DNA of 64,000 nucleotides from contig NZ_SUHQ01000025.1 of assembly GCF_004962245.1 (NCBI RefSeq), positions 1 to 64,000 of the forward strand, written 5' to 3'. The DNA is from Mesorhizobium sp. GTDB lineage: Bacteria; Pseudomonadota; Alphaproteobacteria; Rhizobiales; Rhizobiaceae. Below, one piece after another: positions 8,765 through 17,309 of this stretch. Position 1 is the stretch's first letter. Each line of letters starts with the position of its first letter. The notes under the pieces were generated by a model. The model made no database searches and was not told the origin of the DNA. It worked only from the letters and a program-made list of their open reading frames with translations. Made by a program: the position numbers and the translations under genes.

Positions 8765-10561
8765 ATGCCGATCTACAGGGCGCCGGTCCAGGACACGCTG
8801 TTCGTGCTGAACGAGGTGCTGGGCTACCAGCGCTATTCCAATCTTCCGGGCTTTTCCGATGCGACGCCGGACGTGGTCGAGGCCATCCTGGCCGAAGGCG
8901 CCAAGCTCGCTGAAAATGTCATGCAGCCGCTGAACCGCGCCGGCGACATGGAAGGCTGCGTGCGCCATGACGACGGTTCGGTGACGACGCCGAAAGGCTT
9001 CAAGGAGGCCTTCAACCAGTATCGCGAGGGCGGCTGGATGGGGTTGGCCGCACCCGTCGAATTTGGCGGCCAGGGTCTGCCTTACGCGGTGCACACCGCT
9101 GTTTCCGAATATATGGTTTCGGCCAACATGTCGCTGATGATGTATCCCGGCCTGACGCAGGGCGCGATCGCGGCAATAATTACCCACGGCACCGACGAGC
9201 AGAAGGCGAAATGGCTGCCGAAGCTGGTCGAAGGCGCCTGGACCGGCACCATGAACCTGACCGAGCCGCATTGCGGCACCGATCTCGGCCTGCTGCGTAC
9301 CAAGGCGGTTGCCAACGGCGACGGCACCTACAGGATTTCAGGCCAGAAGATATTCATCTCGGCCGGCGAGCACGACATGTCGGACAATATCGTCCACCTC
9401 GTTCTGGCCCGCATCGAAGGCGCGCCGGAAGGCGTGAAGGGCATTTCGCTGTTCATCGTGCCGAAGCTCAAGCTCGATGCATCGGGCAATCCGGGCGAGA
9501 GAAACACCGTCTCTTGCGGCTCGATCGAGGAGAAGATGGGCATCCATGGCAATTCGACCTGCGTCATGAACTATGACGAGGCGCAAGGCGTGCTGCTCGG
9601 CGAGGCCAATGGCGGGCTGAAGGCCATGTTCACGATGATGAACGAGGCACGGCTTGGCGTTGGACTGCAAGGGCTTTCGCTGTCGGAGGTCGCCTACCAG
9701 AACGCTGTGTCCTATGCCAAGGATCGCTTGCAGGGCCGCTCGCTGTCCGGGCCCAAGGCGCCGGACAAGAAGGCCGACCCGATCATCGTCCATCCCGACA
9801 TCCGCCGCAGCCTGATGACCATGAAAGCCTTCAACGAGGCCGGTCGCGCGCTGGCGTTGTGGACCGCGATCAAGTCTGATATCGCCCACCGCTCGGACGA
9901 CGACAAGGACCGCCAGGTTGCCGACGACTACACCGGCCTGATGACGCCGGTCGTGAAGGGCGTGCTCACTGACAAGGGTTTCGACCATGCGGTGATGGCT
10001 CAGCAAGTGTTCGGCGGCCACGGCTATATCGAAGAGCACGGCATGAGCCAGTTCGTGCGCGATGCCCGCATCGCCATGATCTACGAGGGCGCCAACGGCA
10101 TCCAGGCGCTCGACCTCGTCGGCCGCAAGCTGGCCTTGAATGGCGGCCGCGCCGTGCAGGCCTTCTTCAAGGAGGTCGGCGAGTTCTGCGAGGAGAACCG
10201 CACCGATGAGAAGATGGCGCCCTTCACCAAGGCGCTGAAGAAGGGCCTCAACGATCTGCAGGCGGCGACGATGTGGCTGATGCAGAACGGCATGGCCAAG
10301 CCGGACAACGCCGGTGCCGCCTCGACCGACTACATGCATCTCTTCGGCCTGGTGGCGCTGGGCTATATGTGGGCGCTAATGGCCAAGGCAGCCGGAGCGA
10401 AATTGACGAATGGCGCCAATGGTTCATCGGCCTTCTACGACAGCAAGCTGGTGACGGCGCGCTTCTTCATGGAGCGGATCATGCCGGAGACGTCGGCGCA
10501 TCTTGCCCGCATTTCCAGCGGCGCCGATACATTGATGGCACTGCCGGCGGAAGCATTCTAA
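8765..10561 (+). CDS. acyl-CoA dehydrogenase, long (598-residue) form
   Basis: FAD-dependent alpha,beta-dehydrogenation of an acyl-CoA, first step of beta-oxidation, in the cytoplasm. The protein has an N-terminal extension (MPIYRAPVQDTLFVLNEVL), the N-terminal helical domain, the middle beta domain (TGTMNLTEPHCGTDL), the C-terminal helical domain with the catalytic-type Glu in IYEGANGIQ (about E441), and an extra ~120-residue C-terminal domain. This ~600-residue form is shared with DmdC-like and other short/medium-chain enzymes; the substrate cannot be fixed from sequence. An ATG with GGAGG lies at 8753-8757. First gene of a five-gene operon behind the palindromic operator. Confidence 0.9.
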   Translation: MPIYRAPVQDTLFVLNEVLGYQRYSNLPGFSDATPDVVEAILAEGAKLAENVMQPLNRAGDMEGCVRHDDGSVTTPKGFKEAFNQYREGGWMGLAAPVEFGGQGLPYAVHTAVSEYMVSANMSLMMYPGLTQGAIAAIITHGTDEQKAKWLPKLVEGAWTGTMNLTEPHCGTDLGLLRTKAVANGDGTYRISGQKIFISAGEHDMSDNIVHLVLARIEGAPEGVKGISLFIVPKLKLDASGNPGERNTVSCGSIEEKMGIHGNSTCVMNYDEAQGVLLGEANGGLKAMFTMMNEARLGVGLQGLSLSEVAYQNAVSYAKDRLQGRSLSGPKAPDKKADPIIVHPDIRRSLMTMKAFNEAGRALALWTAIKSDIAHRSDDDKDRQVADDYTGLMTPVVKGVLTDKGFDHAVMAQQVFGGHGYIEEHGMSQFVRDARIAMIYEGANGIQALDLVGRKLALNGGRAVQAFFKEVGEFCEENRTDEKMAPFTKALKKGLNDLQAATMWLMQNGMAKPDNAGAASTDYMHLFGLVALGYMWALMAKAAGAKLTNGANGSSAFYDSKLVTARFFMERIMPETSAHLARISSGADTLMALPAEAF

Positions 10562-10615
10562 GCTCGACGGGGTCGGTACGGCCGGCCTTTAACATGTCGA
10601 TACGCGGAGGAAATC

Positions 10616-11788
10616 GTGGCGACAAATCCTGCCGAAGTGCTTGCTTTGCCCAAACCCGCCTGGGCGGCGGACGAGGTCGGCATGCTCTACGACATGGCGC
10701 ACCGCTTCATGTCGGAAGAGATCGCGCCACGCTATGACGAGTTCGAGAAGAACGAGATGGTCGACCGCGAAAGCTGGCTGAAGGCCGGTGCCGCCGGTCT
10801 GCTCTGTGCCTCGATGCCGGAGGAATATGGCGGTTCGGGCGGGACATTCGCGCATGAGAGCGCGATCATCGAGGCGATCGGCCATGTCGGCGTCGACGGT
10901 TTCGGCATAGGCCTGCACAATTCGATCGTCGCCCCATACATCCTCCACTACGGCTCCGAAGAGCAGAAGAAGAGATGGCTGCCGAAACTGGCGACCGGTG
11001 AGCTGATCGGCGCCATCGCCATGACCGAGCCAGGCGCCGGCTCCGACCTGCAGGGGGTTAAGACGCGAGCCGAGAAGGATGGCAACCAGTACAAGGTCAA
11101 CGGCTCGAAGACCTTCATCACCAACGGCCAGCTCGCCAACTTCATCATCGTCGTCACCAAGACCGATCCGGAGAAGGGCGCCAAGGGCACTTCGCTGATC
11201 GTCGTCGAAACAGACGAGGTGGAAGGGTTCGAGCGCGGCCGCAACCTCGACAAGATCGGTTTGAAGGCCAACGACACGTCGGAACTGTTCTTCAACGATA
11301 TGCGCGTGCCGACCTCCAATCTGCTCGGTCACGAGGAAGGCCAGGGCTTCGTCCAGTTGATGCAGCAATTGCCGCAGGAGCGGCTGCAGATCGGCACCGG
11401 CGCCATCGCCATGGTCGAGCGGGCGCTGGCGCTGACCATCGACTACGTCAAGGAGCGCAAGGCCTTCGGCAAGGCGATCATCGATTTCCAGAACACCCAG
11501 TTCAAGCTGGCCGAACTGAAGACCGAGGCGACCATCGGCCGCGTCTTCTACAATGACTGCGTCGCCCGCCATATCAATGGTGGCCTCGACCCGGTGACGG
11601 CCTCGATGGCCAAGTACTGGTTGTCCGACCTACAGGGAAAGGTCGTCGACGAATGCCTTCAATTGCATGGCGGCTATGGTTACATGAATGAGTATCCGAT
11701 CGCCCGTATGTTCCGCGACGCCCGCGTCCAGCGCATCTACGGCGGCACCAACGAGATCATGAAATTGCTCATTGGACGGAGCCTTTAG
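10616..11788 (+). CDS. acyl-CoA dehydrogenase, LCAD/isovaleryl-type
   Basis: A 390-residue acyl-CoA dehydrogenase starting with GTG after a strong GGAGG at 10606-10610. It has the FAD-binding motif AIAMTEPGAGSDL and the C-terminal RIYGGTNEIMK. At the medium-chain catalytic position it has Gly (YGGT), while LPQERL supplies a glutamate (E255) at the place used by long-chain and isovaleryl-CoA dehydrogenases. That puts it in the LCAD/IVD group. It lies 54 bases after the first dehydrogenase and 8 before the OsmC gene, so it is co-transcribed. Two dehydrogenases of different length and active-site type in one operon suggest different chain-length ranges. Confidence 0.9.
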   Translation: MATNPAEVLALPKPAWAADEVGMLYDMAHRFMSEEIAPRYDEFEKNEMVDRESWLKAGAAGLLCASMPEEYGGSGGTFAHESAIIEAIGHVGVDGFGIGLHNSIVAPYILHYGSEEQKKRWLPKLATGELIGAIAMTEPGAGSDLQGVKTRAEKDGNQYKVNGSKTFITNGQLANFIIVVTKTDPEKGAKGTSLIVVETDEVEGFERGRNLDKIGLKANDTSELFFNDMRVPTSNLLGHEEGQGFVQLMQQLPQERLQIGTGAIAMVERALALTIDYVKERKAFGKAIIDFQNTQFKLAELKTEATIGRVFYNDCVARHINGGLDPVTASMAKYWLSDLQGKVVDECLQLHGGYGYMNEYPIARMFRDARVQRIYGGTNEIMKLLIGRSL

Positions 11789-11796
11789 GAGGTCGC

Positions 11797-12252
11797 ATGT
11801 CGAAGCATTTGGCCGAGCTGCGCTGGAAATCAGGGTCAGGGGACGATTTCCTGTCGAGTCGCTACTCCCGGGTCCATGAACTTCATTTTGATGGCGGCGC
11901 GGTCATCTCCGCTTCTGCATCGCCGACGATCGTGCCGTCACCTTTCAGCGACGCAAAGAGCGTTGATCCGGAAGAGCTGTTCGTCGCTTCGCTTTCGTCC
12001 TGCCACATGCTGTGGTTCTTGGAATTTGCAAGACGCGCCAAGCTCAATGTTCAATCTTATCACGACGAAGCCGAAGGCCTGATGGCCAAGAATACTGAAG
12101 GGCGCACAGCCATCACATATGTCACTCTTCGTCCGCTCGTGGAATGTGACGCGGACGTAGCTACGATCGAGAGCATTCACCACAAGGCGCACGACGCCTG
12201 TTTCATCGCCAATTCGGTGCGGACCGAAGTGGTGGTCGAACCCCGATTCTAG
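11797..12252 (+). CDS. OsmC-family protein (peroxidase-like)
   Basis: A 151-residue protein of the OsmC/Ohr fold. The two conserved redox cysteines are visible: LSSCHMLWFL (about C69) and HDACFIANS (about C136). The family reduces organic and fatty-acid hydroperoxides through this cysteine pair. It sits between two beta-oxidation genes, 8 bases after the dehydrogenase stop and 17 before the thiolase start, so it belongs to the operon. A role in clearing hydroperoxides made by the acyl-CoA dehydrogenases or present on their substrates is a reasonable inference. GC and codon use look slightly less biased than in the neighbours. Confidence 0.85.
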   Translation: MSKHLAELRWKSGSGDDFLSSRYSRVHELHFDGGAVISASASPTIVPSPFSDAKSVDPEELFVASLSSCHMLWFLEFARRAKLNVQSYHDEAEGLMAKNTEGRTAITYVTLRPLVECDADVATIESIHHKAHDACFIANSVRTEVVVEPRF

Positions 12253-12269
12253 ATCACAGGAGATCACCA

Positions 12270-13478
12270 ATGGCCGAAGCTTATGTCTACGACGCCGTGC
12301 GCACGCCGCGCGGCAGGGGCAAGAAGGATGGCTCGTTGCACGAGGTGCCGGCGGTGCGGCTTGGCGCCAAGGTGCTCGAGGCGATCCGCGACCGCAATGG
12401 GCTGGACACCGGCACCGTCGACGACATTATCTTCGGCTGCGTCGATCCGGTCGGCGAGGCGGGGTCTGTCATTCCGCGCGCCGCCGCCTTCGAAGCCGGC
12501 TATGCGACTTCGGCGCCCGGCATGCAGATCTCGCGTTTCTGCGCCTCGGGTCTGGACGCCATCAATTTCGGCGCTGCCAAGATCGCGCAAGGCGCCGACG
12601 AGATCGTCATCGCCGGCGGTGTCGAATCGATGTCGCGCGTCGGCATGGGCGCATCCGGCGGCGCCTGGTTCATGGACCCCTCGGTCGGCCTGCCGGGCTG
12701 GTTCGTGCCGCAAGGCATCTCGGCTGACCTGATCGCCACGAAATACGGCTTTTCGCGCGACGACGTCGACGCCTATGCGGTCGAAAGCCAGAAGCGCGCC
12801 GCCAAAGCCTGGGGCGAAGGCCGCTTCAAGAATTCGGTGGTCTCGATCAAGGACCAGAACGGTCTGACCATCCTCGATCATGACGAGCACATGCGGCCTT
12901 CGACCGACATGCAGTCGCTGGCGGCACTCAACCCGTCTTTCGTCATGCCCGGCGAAATGGGCGGCTTCGATGCCGTCGCGGTGCAGAAGCATCCCGAGGT
13001 GGAAGAGGTCAACCACGTCCACCACGCCGGCAATTCGTCCGGCATCGTCGACGGCGCGGCCGCCGTTCTGCTCGGCTCGAAGAAGGCTGGAAAGACTCTC
13101 GGCTTGAAGCCCCGGGCACGCATCCGTGCATTCGCCAATATCGGCTCCGAGCCGGTTCTGATGTTGACCGGTCCGGTCGACGTGACCGAGAAGCTGCTGA
13201 AGCGCGCCAGGATGAAATTGTCGGACATCGACTTGTTCGAGCTCAACGAGGCTTTCGCCTCGGTGGTGCTGCGCTACATGCAGGCCTTCGACATTCCGCA
13301 CGACAGGATCAACGTCAATGGCGGCGCCATCGCCATGGGCCATCCGCTCGGCGCCACCGGCGCGATGATCTTCGGAACGGTGCTGGACGAACTGGAGCGC
13401 CGCGACCTGAACACCGCGCTGGTGACGCTCTGCATCGGTGCCGGCATGGGCACCGCAACGATCATCGAACGCGTCTGA
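12270..13478 (+). CDS. fadA: acetyl-CoA C-acyltransferase (thiolase), FadA-type
   Basis: A 402-residue thiolase that cleaves 3-ketoacyl-CoA to acetyl-CoA and a shortened acyl-CoA. The nucleophile is C91 in ISRFCASGLDA; NVNGGAIAMGHPLGATGA carries the conserved His and CIGAGMG the second Cys near the C-terminus. Length is normal. GGAG lies before the ATG. It is followed after 14 bases by the FadB-type gene, the usual fadA/fadB partnership, although the order A-B is reversed relative to E. coli fadBA. A biosynthetic thiolase (PhaA) is less likely given the operon. Confidence 0.88.
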   Translation: MAEAYVYDAVRTPRGRGKKDGSLHEVPAVRLGAKVLEAIRDRNGLDTGTVDDIIFGCVDPVGEAGSVIPRAAAFEAGYATSAPGMQISRFCASGLDAINFGAAKIAQGADEIVIAGGVESMSRVGMGASGGAWFMDPSVGLPGWFVPQGISADLIATKYGFSRDDVDAYAVESQKRAAKAWGEGRFKNSVVSIKDQNGLTILDHDEHMRPSTDMQSLAALNPSFVMPGEMGGFDAVAVQKHPEVEEVNHVHHAGNSSGIVDGAAAVLLGSKKAGKTLGLKPRARIRAFANIGSEPVLMLTGPVDVTEKLLKRARMKLSDIDLFELNEAFASVVLRYMQAFDIPHDRINVNGGAIAMGHPLGATGAMIFGTVLDELERRDLNTALVTLCIGAGMGTATIIERV

Positions 13479-13492
13479 CGGGAGAGAGACCG

Positions 13493-15712
13493 ATGAGCTA
13501 CACCAATTTCACCCTCGACGTCGACGCCGACGGCATCGCGCTGGTCACCTGGGATATGCCCGACCGGTCGATGAACGTCTTCACCGAAGAGGCGATGCTT
13601 GAGCTGAATTCCATCGTCGACAAGGTGGCGAGCGATGCAGCGATCAAGGGCGCGGTGATCACCTCCGGCAAGGACACGTTTTCCGGCGGCGCAGACATCA
13701 CCATGCTGCAGAAGATGCTGTCGAGGTTCGCAGCCGATAAAGTCAAGGACCTGGACAAGGCGACCAAGGCGCTGTTCGACAACGCCGGCTATATGACGGG
13801 CCTGTTCCGCAAGCTGGAAACCTCAGGCAAGCCGTGGGTATCGGCGATCAACGGCACCTGCATGGGCGGCGCGTTCGAGCTTTCGCTCGCTTGTCATGGC
13901 CGTGTCGCGGCCGATTCCGACAAGGTCAGGATGGCGCTTCCCGAAGTGAAGATCGGCATTTTCCCGGGCGCCGGCGGCACCCAGCGCGTACCGCGGCTGA
14001 CCGACCAGCAGCAGGCGCTGCAGATGCTGACCTCCGGCCAGACATTGTCGCCGCAGAAGGCCAAGTCGATGGGTCTGATCCACGAGATCGCGGAGCCGCA
14101 GAAGCTGATCGAGACCGCCAAGGCCATGATCAAAAATGGCTTGAAGCCGGTGGCGCCATGGGACGAGAAGGGCTTCAAGCTGCCCGGCGGCCCGATCTAT
14201 TCGGTGGCCGGCGCCAATCTGTGGCCGCCGGCAATCGCCATCCTGCGTCGCGAGACCTATGGCAACTATCCTGCTGCCGCCGCCATCCTGAAATGCGTCT
14301 ATGAAGGCTTGCTGGTTCCGTTTGACACCGCCTTGCGCATCGAGCAGCGCTATTTCACCGAGATCATGCAGACCAGGGAGGCGGCGGCGATGATCCGCTC
14401 GCTGTTCGTGTCGCTGCAGGAACTGAACAAGGGCGCGCGCCGTCCGGCTGGCGTGCCGGAGACCAAATTCAAGAAGATCGGCGTGCTCGGCGCCGGTTTC
14501 ATGGGCGCCGGTATCGCCTATGTCACGGCCAAGGCCGGCATTCCGGTGGTGCTGCTCGATCGCGACATGGAAGCTGCCGCCAAGGGCAAGGCGCATTCGG
14601 ACAGCCTGATCTCGGATCAGGTCAGGAAAGGCCGCGCCAAGCCAGAGGACAAGGACAGGCTGCTGTCGTTGATCACGCCGACAGCGGACTATGCCGACCT
14701 CGCAGGCTGCGACCTGGTGGTCGAGGCGGTTTTCGAGGATTCAGGCGTCAAGAAGGACGCCACCGAAAAGGCGGAGGCAGTGCTGAAGCCGGCGGCGATC
14801 TTCGCGTCGAACACGTCCACCATCCCGATCACATCGTTGGCGAAGAACTCGGCGCGGCCGAAGAATTTCATCGGAATCCACTTCTTCTCGCCGGTTGACA
14901 AGATGATGCTGGTTGAGATCATCCTGGGCAAGAAGACCGGCGACAAGGCGCTGGCCACCGCGATCGACTTCGTCCGAGCCATCAAGAAGACGCCGATCGT
15001 CGTCAACGACACGCGCGGCTTCTACGTCAACCGCTGCGTGCTGCGTTACATGTCGGAAGCCTACAAGATGCTGATCGAGGGCGTTCCGGCGCCGATGATC
15101 GAGAACGCGGCGAAGGCCGCCGGCATGCCGGTCGGTCCTTTGGCGCTTACGGACGAAACGGCGATCGACCTCGCGCAGAAGATCATGAAGCAGACCATGC
15201 GCGATCTCGGCGAAAAGGCGGTCGACCCGAAGCAGATGGCGCTGATCAACACGCTGGTCGATACGCATGGCCGCTTCGGTCGCAAGAACGGCAAGGGCTT
15301 TTACGACTATCCGGCGAAGCCGGCCAAGAAGAAGCTGTGGCCGGGCCTGAGGGATATTTATCCGCAGCTTGCGCCGGAAAAGGTCGACTATGAGGAACTG
15401 AAGCAGCGGCTGCTGGTCACCATCGCGCTGGAAGCGGCGCGGGTGATGGAGGAAGGCATCGTCACCGATCCGCGCGAGGCCGATGTCGGCTCGATCCTCG
15501 CCTTCGGCTTCGCGCCTTTCACCGGTGGCGCGCTGTCCTACATCGACGGCATCGGTGCGAAGAAATTCGTCAAGATCGCCAAGGGTCTGCAGAAAAAATA
15601 CGGCGCCGAGTTCAAGGCGCCCAAGCTGCTGCTGGACATGGCGGATAAGGGCGAGACCTTCTACCAGCGCTTCGATCCTTACGCGAAGGGCGAGGTGAAG
15701 AAGGCAGCCTGA
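13493..15712 (+). CDS. fadB: FadB-type multifunctional enzyme: enoyl-CoA hydratase/3-hydroxyacyl-CoA dehydrogenase
   Basis: A 739-residue two-part enzyme. Residues 1-~195 are a crotonase domain with both hydratase glutamates (GGAFELSLACHGRV and LPEVKIG). From about 329 there is the NAD-binding GVLGAGFMGAGIAYVTAKAG motif, the catalytic HFFSPVDKMMLVEI segment, and the C-terminal helical repeats ending near residue 700. It performs steps two and three of beta-oxidation and would pass product to the thiolase just upstream. Start ATG follows GGGAGAGA at 13480-13487. Last gene of the operon; a 98-base gap separates it from the next gene. Confidence 0.92.
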   Translation: MSYTNFTLDVDADGIALVTWDMPDRSMNVFTEEAMLELNSIVDKVASDAAIKGAVITSGKDTFSGGADITMLQKMLSRFAADKVKDLDKATKALFDNAGYMTGLFRKLETSGKPWVSAINGTCMGGAFELSLACHGRVAADSDKVRMALPEVKIGIFPGAGGTQRVPRLTDQQQALQMLTSGQTLSPQKAKSMGLIHEIAEPQKLIETAKAMIKNGLKPVAPWDEKGFKLPGGPIYSVAGANLWPPAIAILRRETYGNYPAAAAILKCVYEGLLVPFDTALRIEQRYFTEIMQTREAAAMIRSLFVSLQELNKGARRPAGVPETKFKKIGVLGAGFMGAGIAYVTAKAGIPVVLLDRDMEAAAKGKAHSDSLISDQVRKGRAKPEDKDRLLSLITPTADYADLAGCDLVVEAVFEDSGVKKDATEKAEAVLKPAAIFASNTSTIPITSLAKNSARPKNFIGIHFFSPVDKMMLVEIILGKKTGDKALATAIDFVRAIKKTPIVVNDTRGFYVNRCVLRYMSEAYKMLIEGVPAPMIENAAKAAGMPVGPLALTDETAIDLAQKIMKQTMRDLGEKAVDPKQMALINTLVDTHGRFGRKNGKGFYDYPAKPAKKKLWPGLRDIYPQLAPEKVDYEELKQRLLVTIALEAARVMEEGIVTDPREADVGSILAFGFAPFTGGALSYIDGIGAKKFVKIAKGLQKKYGAEFKAPKLLLDMADKGETFYQRFDPYAKGEVKKAA

Positions 15713-15810
15713 CGCAACTCGATCTATGTCTGGCGCGACCAATGGACAAATCAGTGATCGAAGACTAGAAAGAAGAAGGTATTTTTTCCTGTTTTGAAGG
15801 AGAGCAAAAA

Positions 15811-16461
15811 GTGCTCTCACATGACCGCGTATGGGCCGCCATCGATGCTCTCGCCGAGCGCTATTCGCTCTCGGCCTCCGGGCTGGCAAGGCGCGCGGGG
15901 CTCGATTCGACCGCCTTCAACAAGTCAAAGCGGCTGTCCTCGGACGGGCGGCCGCGTTGGCCGTCGACCGAATCGCTGGCCAAGATCATCGAGGCGACAG
16001 GCGCCTCGCTCGACGAATTCACGGGACTGGTCGAAGGCCGGGGCAACCCCGGTCCCGGATACCTGCCCACGCAGAGATCTTCGGTGCCGCTGCTCGGCTT
16101 CGCCCAGGCCGGCGCCGGCGGCTTCTTCGACGATGCCGGCTTTCCGGCAGGGCAAGGCTGGGACCTGGTCGAACTTCCGGCGCGGGCGACCGAGACCTCC
16201 TACGCGCTGCAGGTCCAGGGCGATTCCATGCTGCCGCTCTATCGCAATGGCGATGTGCTGATCGTTGAGCCGGGCGCTGCCACCCGCAAGGGCGACCGGG
16301 TCGTCGTCAAGACCAATGCCGGCGAGGTGATGGCCAAGGTTCTCGATCGTCAGACAGCGAACTCGATCGTGCTGGTCTCGCTCAATCCCGATCATCCGGA
16401 CCGCGACATCCCCATGCGCGATGTCGAATGGGTGGCGCGGATTGTCTGGGCAAGCCAGTAG
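15811..16461 (+). CDS. helix-turn-helix regulator with S24/LexA-like peptidase domain
   Basis: A 216-residue regulator starting at GTG after AAGGAGAG. The N-terminal helix-turn-helix spans about residues 18-45 (SASGLARRAGLDSTAFNKSKR). The C-terminal S24 domain has Ser139 in VQGDSMLPLYRNGD and Lys176 in GEVMAKVL; the 37-residue spacing equals that of the Ser/Lys dyad in LexA. A candidate cleavage site, Ala-Gly in FAQAGAGG (about 95-101), is present. It could be a self-cleaving repressor or a phage-cI-type relic, but no phage genes are near, and it follows the beta-oxidation operon closely. The controlled genes are unknown. Confidence 0.82.
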   Translation: MLSHDRVWAAIDALAERYSLSASGLARRAGLDSTAFNKSKRLSSDGRPRWPSTESLAKIIEATGASLDEFTGLVEGRGNPGPGYLPTQRSSVPLLGFAQAGAGGFFDDAGFPAGQGWDLVELPARATETSYALQVQGDSMLPLYRNGDVLIVEPGAATRKGDRVVVKTNAGEVMAKVLDRQTANSIVLVSLNPDHPDRDIPMRDVEWVARIVWASQ

Positions 16462-16469
16462 GGCCGCCA

Positions 16470-17309
16470 GTGCGTCCGCTTCATGCAGCCGCCGCGGTAT
16501 TGACGATACTGGCGATTGCGGGGGCGATCGTCGCCGGTGGCCGCGCCGTGCTCCATGGCGAAAATGATGACGCCGCAGCGTGGGCGCAGGCCAGTGTGGC
16601 GGCGCAATCCGAAGCGCCAGCCACATCAGCGATCCCGCGCCCCGAGGCGGCAAGACCGGAGGCGCATTCCAGGGCCGTCGATCCCGAGATCGTCGCGCCG
16701 CCGCAGCTTCGGGCCGAAGAGCTTGAACGGGTCGAGCCGCGCGCGCCGCTGAGTGACCTGGCGCTGGCTGGACCGCCCAAGCCGCCCAAAACGAAAATGC
16801 CCGACGACTGGAACGGGACAAAACTGTTCCAGCCTGTTGCGCTGGCCGCAGGGGTGATCGAGGCCAACGGCTACTCGGTCGCGGTTTCGGGTATCGACAT
16901 CGTCAGGCAGGACGAGACTTGCACCGATGGCGGCAAGTCCTGGACGTGCGGCACCCGGGCACGAACGGCGTTCCGTGCCTTCCTGCGCGGCCGGGCGGTG
17001 GTCTGCACGGTGCCGCCCGAGGGCGGCCGCGACCTGATCGCCGCCGAATGCCGCGTCGGCAACCAGGATGTCGGCCAGTGGTTGATCGAAAACGGCTGGG
17101 CGCGCGCCGCCGAAAGCGGCCCTTACGTCGAGGCCGGTGAGAAGGCGCGTGCGGCGAGAAAGGGCATTTTCGGGCCGGCGCCAAACCTCTCGGGCCTGCC
17201 TCCGGCACCGGCGCCCGTCGCGGCCTCATCGGAGCCGACGCAGCCGATTCTCGATCCGTCGGCGACGACGGCTACGCCACCAGCTGACCAGCCAGCGCCT
17301 TCTGAATGA
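16470..17309 (+). CDS. membrane-anchored thermonuclease-like (SNase-fold) protein, probably degenerate
   Basis: An extracytoplasmic protein with an N-terminal membrane anchor or signal (VLTILAIAGAIVAGG) and a SNase-like region about residues 130-240, ending QWLIENGWARA. The SNase family motif G-I-D-A-P-E is here GIDIVRQDETC, and the catalytic arginine/glutamate set is not clear, so nuclease activity is doubtful. Two cysteine pairs suggest disulfides. The C-terminus is Pro/Ala-rich. I chose GTG 16470; ATG 16428 would overlap the preceding gene by 34 bases. Its last 38 bases overlap the 3' end of the convergent lysK gene. Confidence 0.7.
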   Translation: MRPLHAAAAVLTILAIAGAIVAGGRAVLHGENDDAAAWAQASVAAQSEAPATSAIPRPEAARPEAHSRAVDPEIVAPPQLRAEELERVEPRAPLSDLALAGPPKPPKTKMPDDWNGTKLFQPVALAAGVIEANGYSVAVSGIDIVRQDETCTDGGKSWTCGTRARTAFRAFLRGRAVVCTVPPEGGRDLIAAECRVGNQDVGQWLIENGWARAAESGPYVEAGEKARAARKGIFGPAPNLSGLPPAPAPVAASSEPTQPILDPSATTATPPADQPAPSE

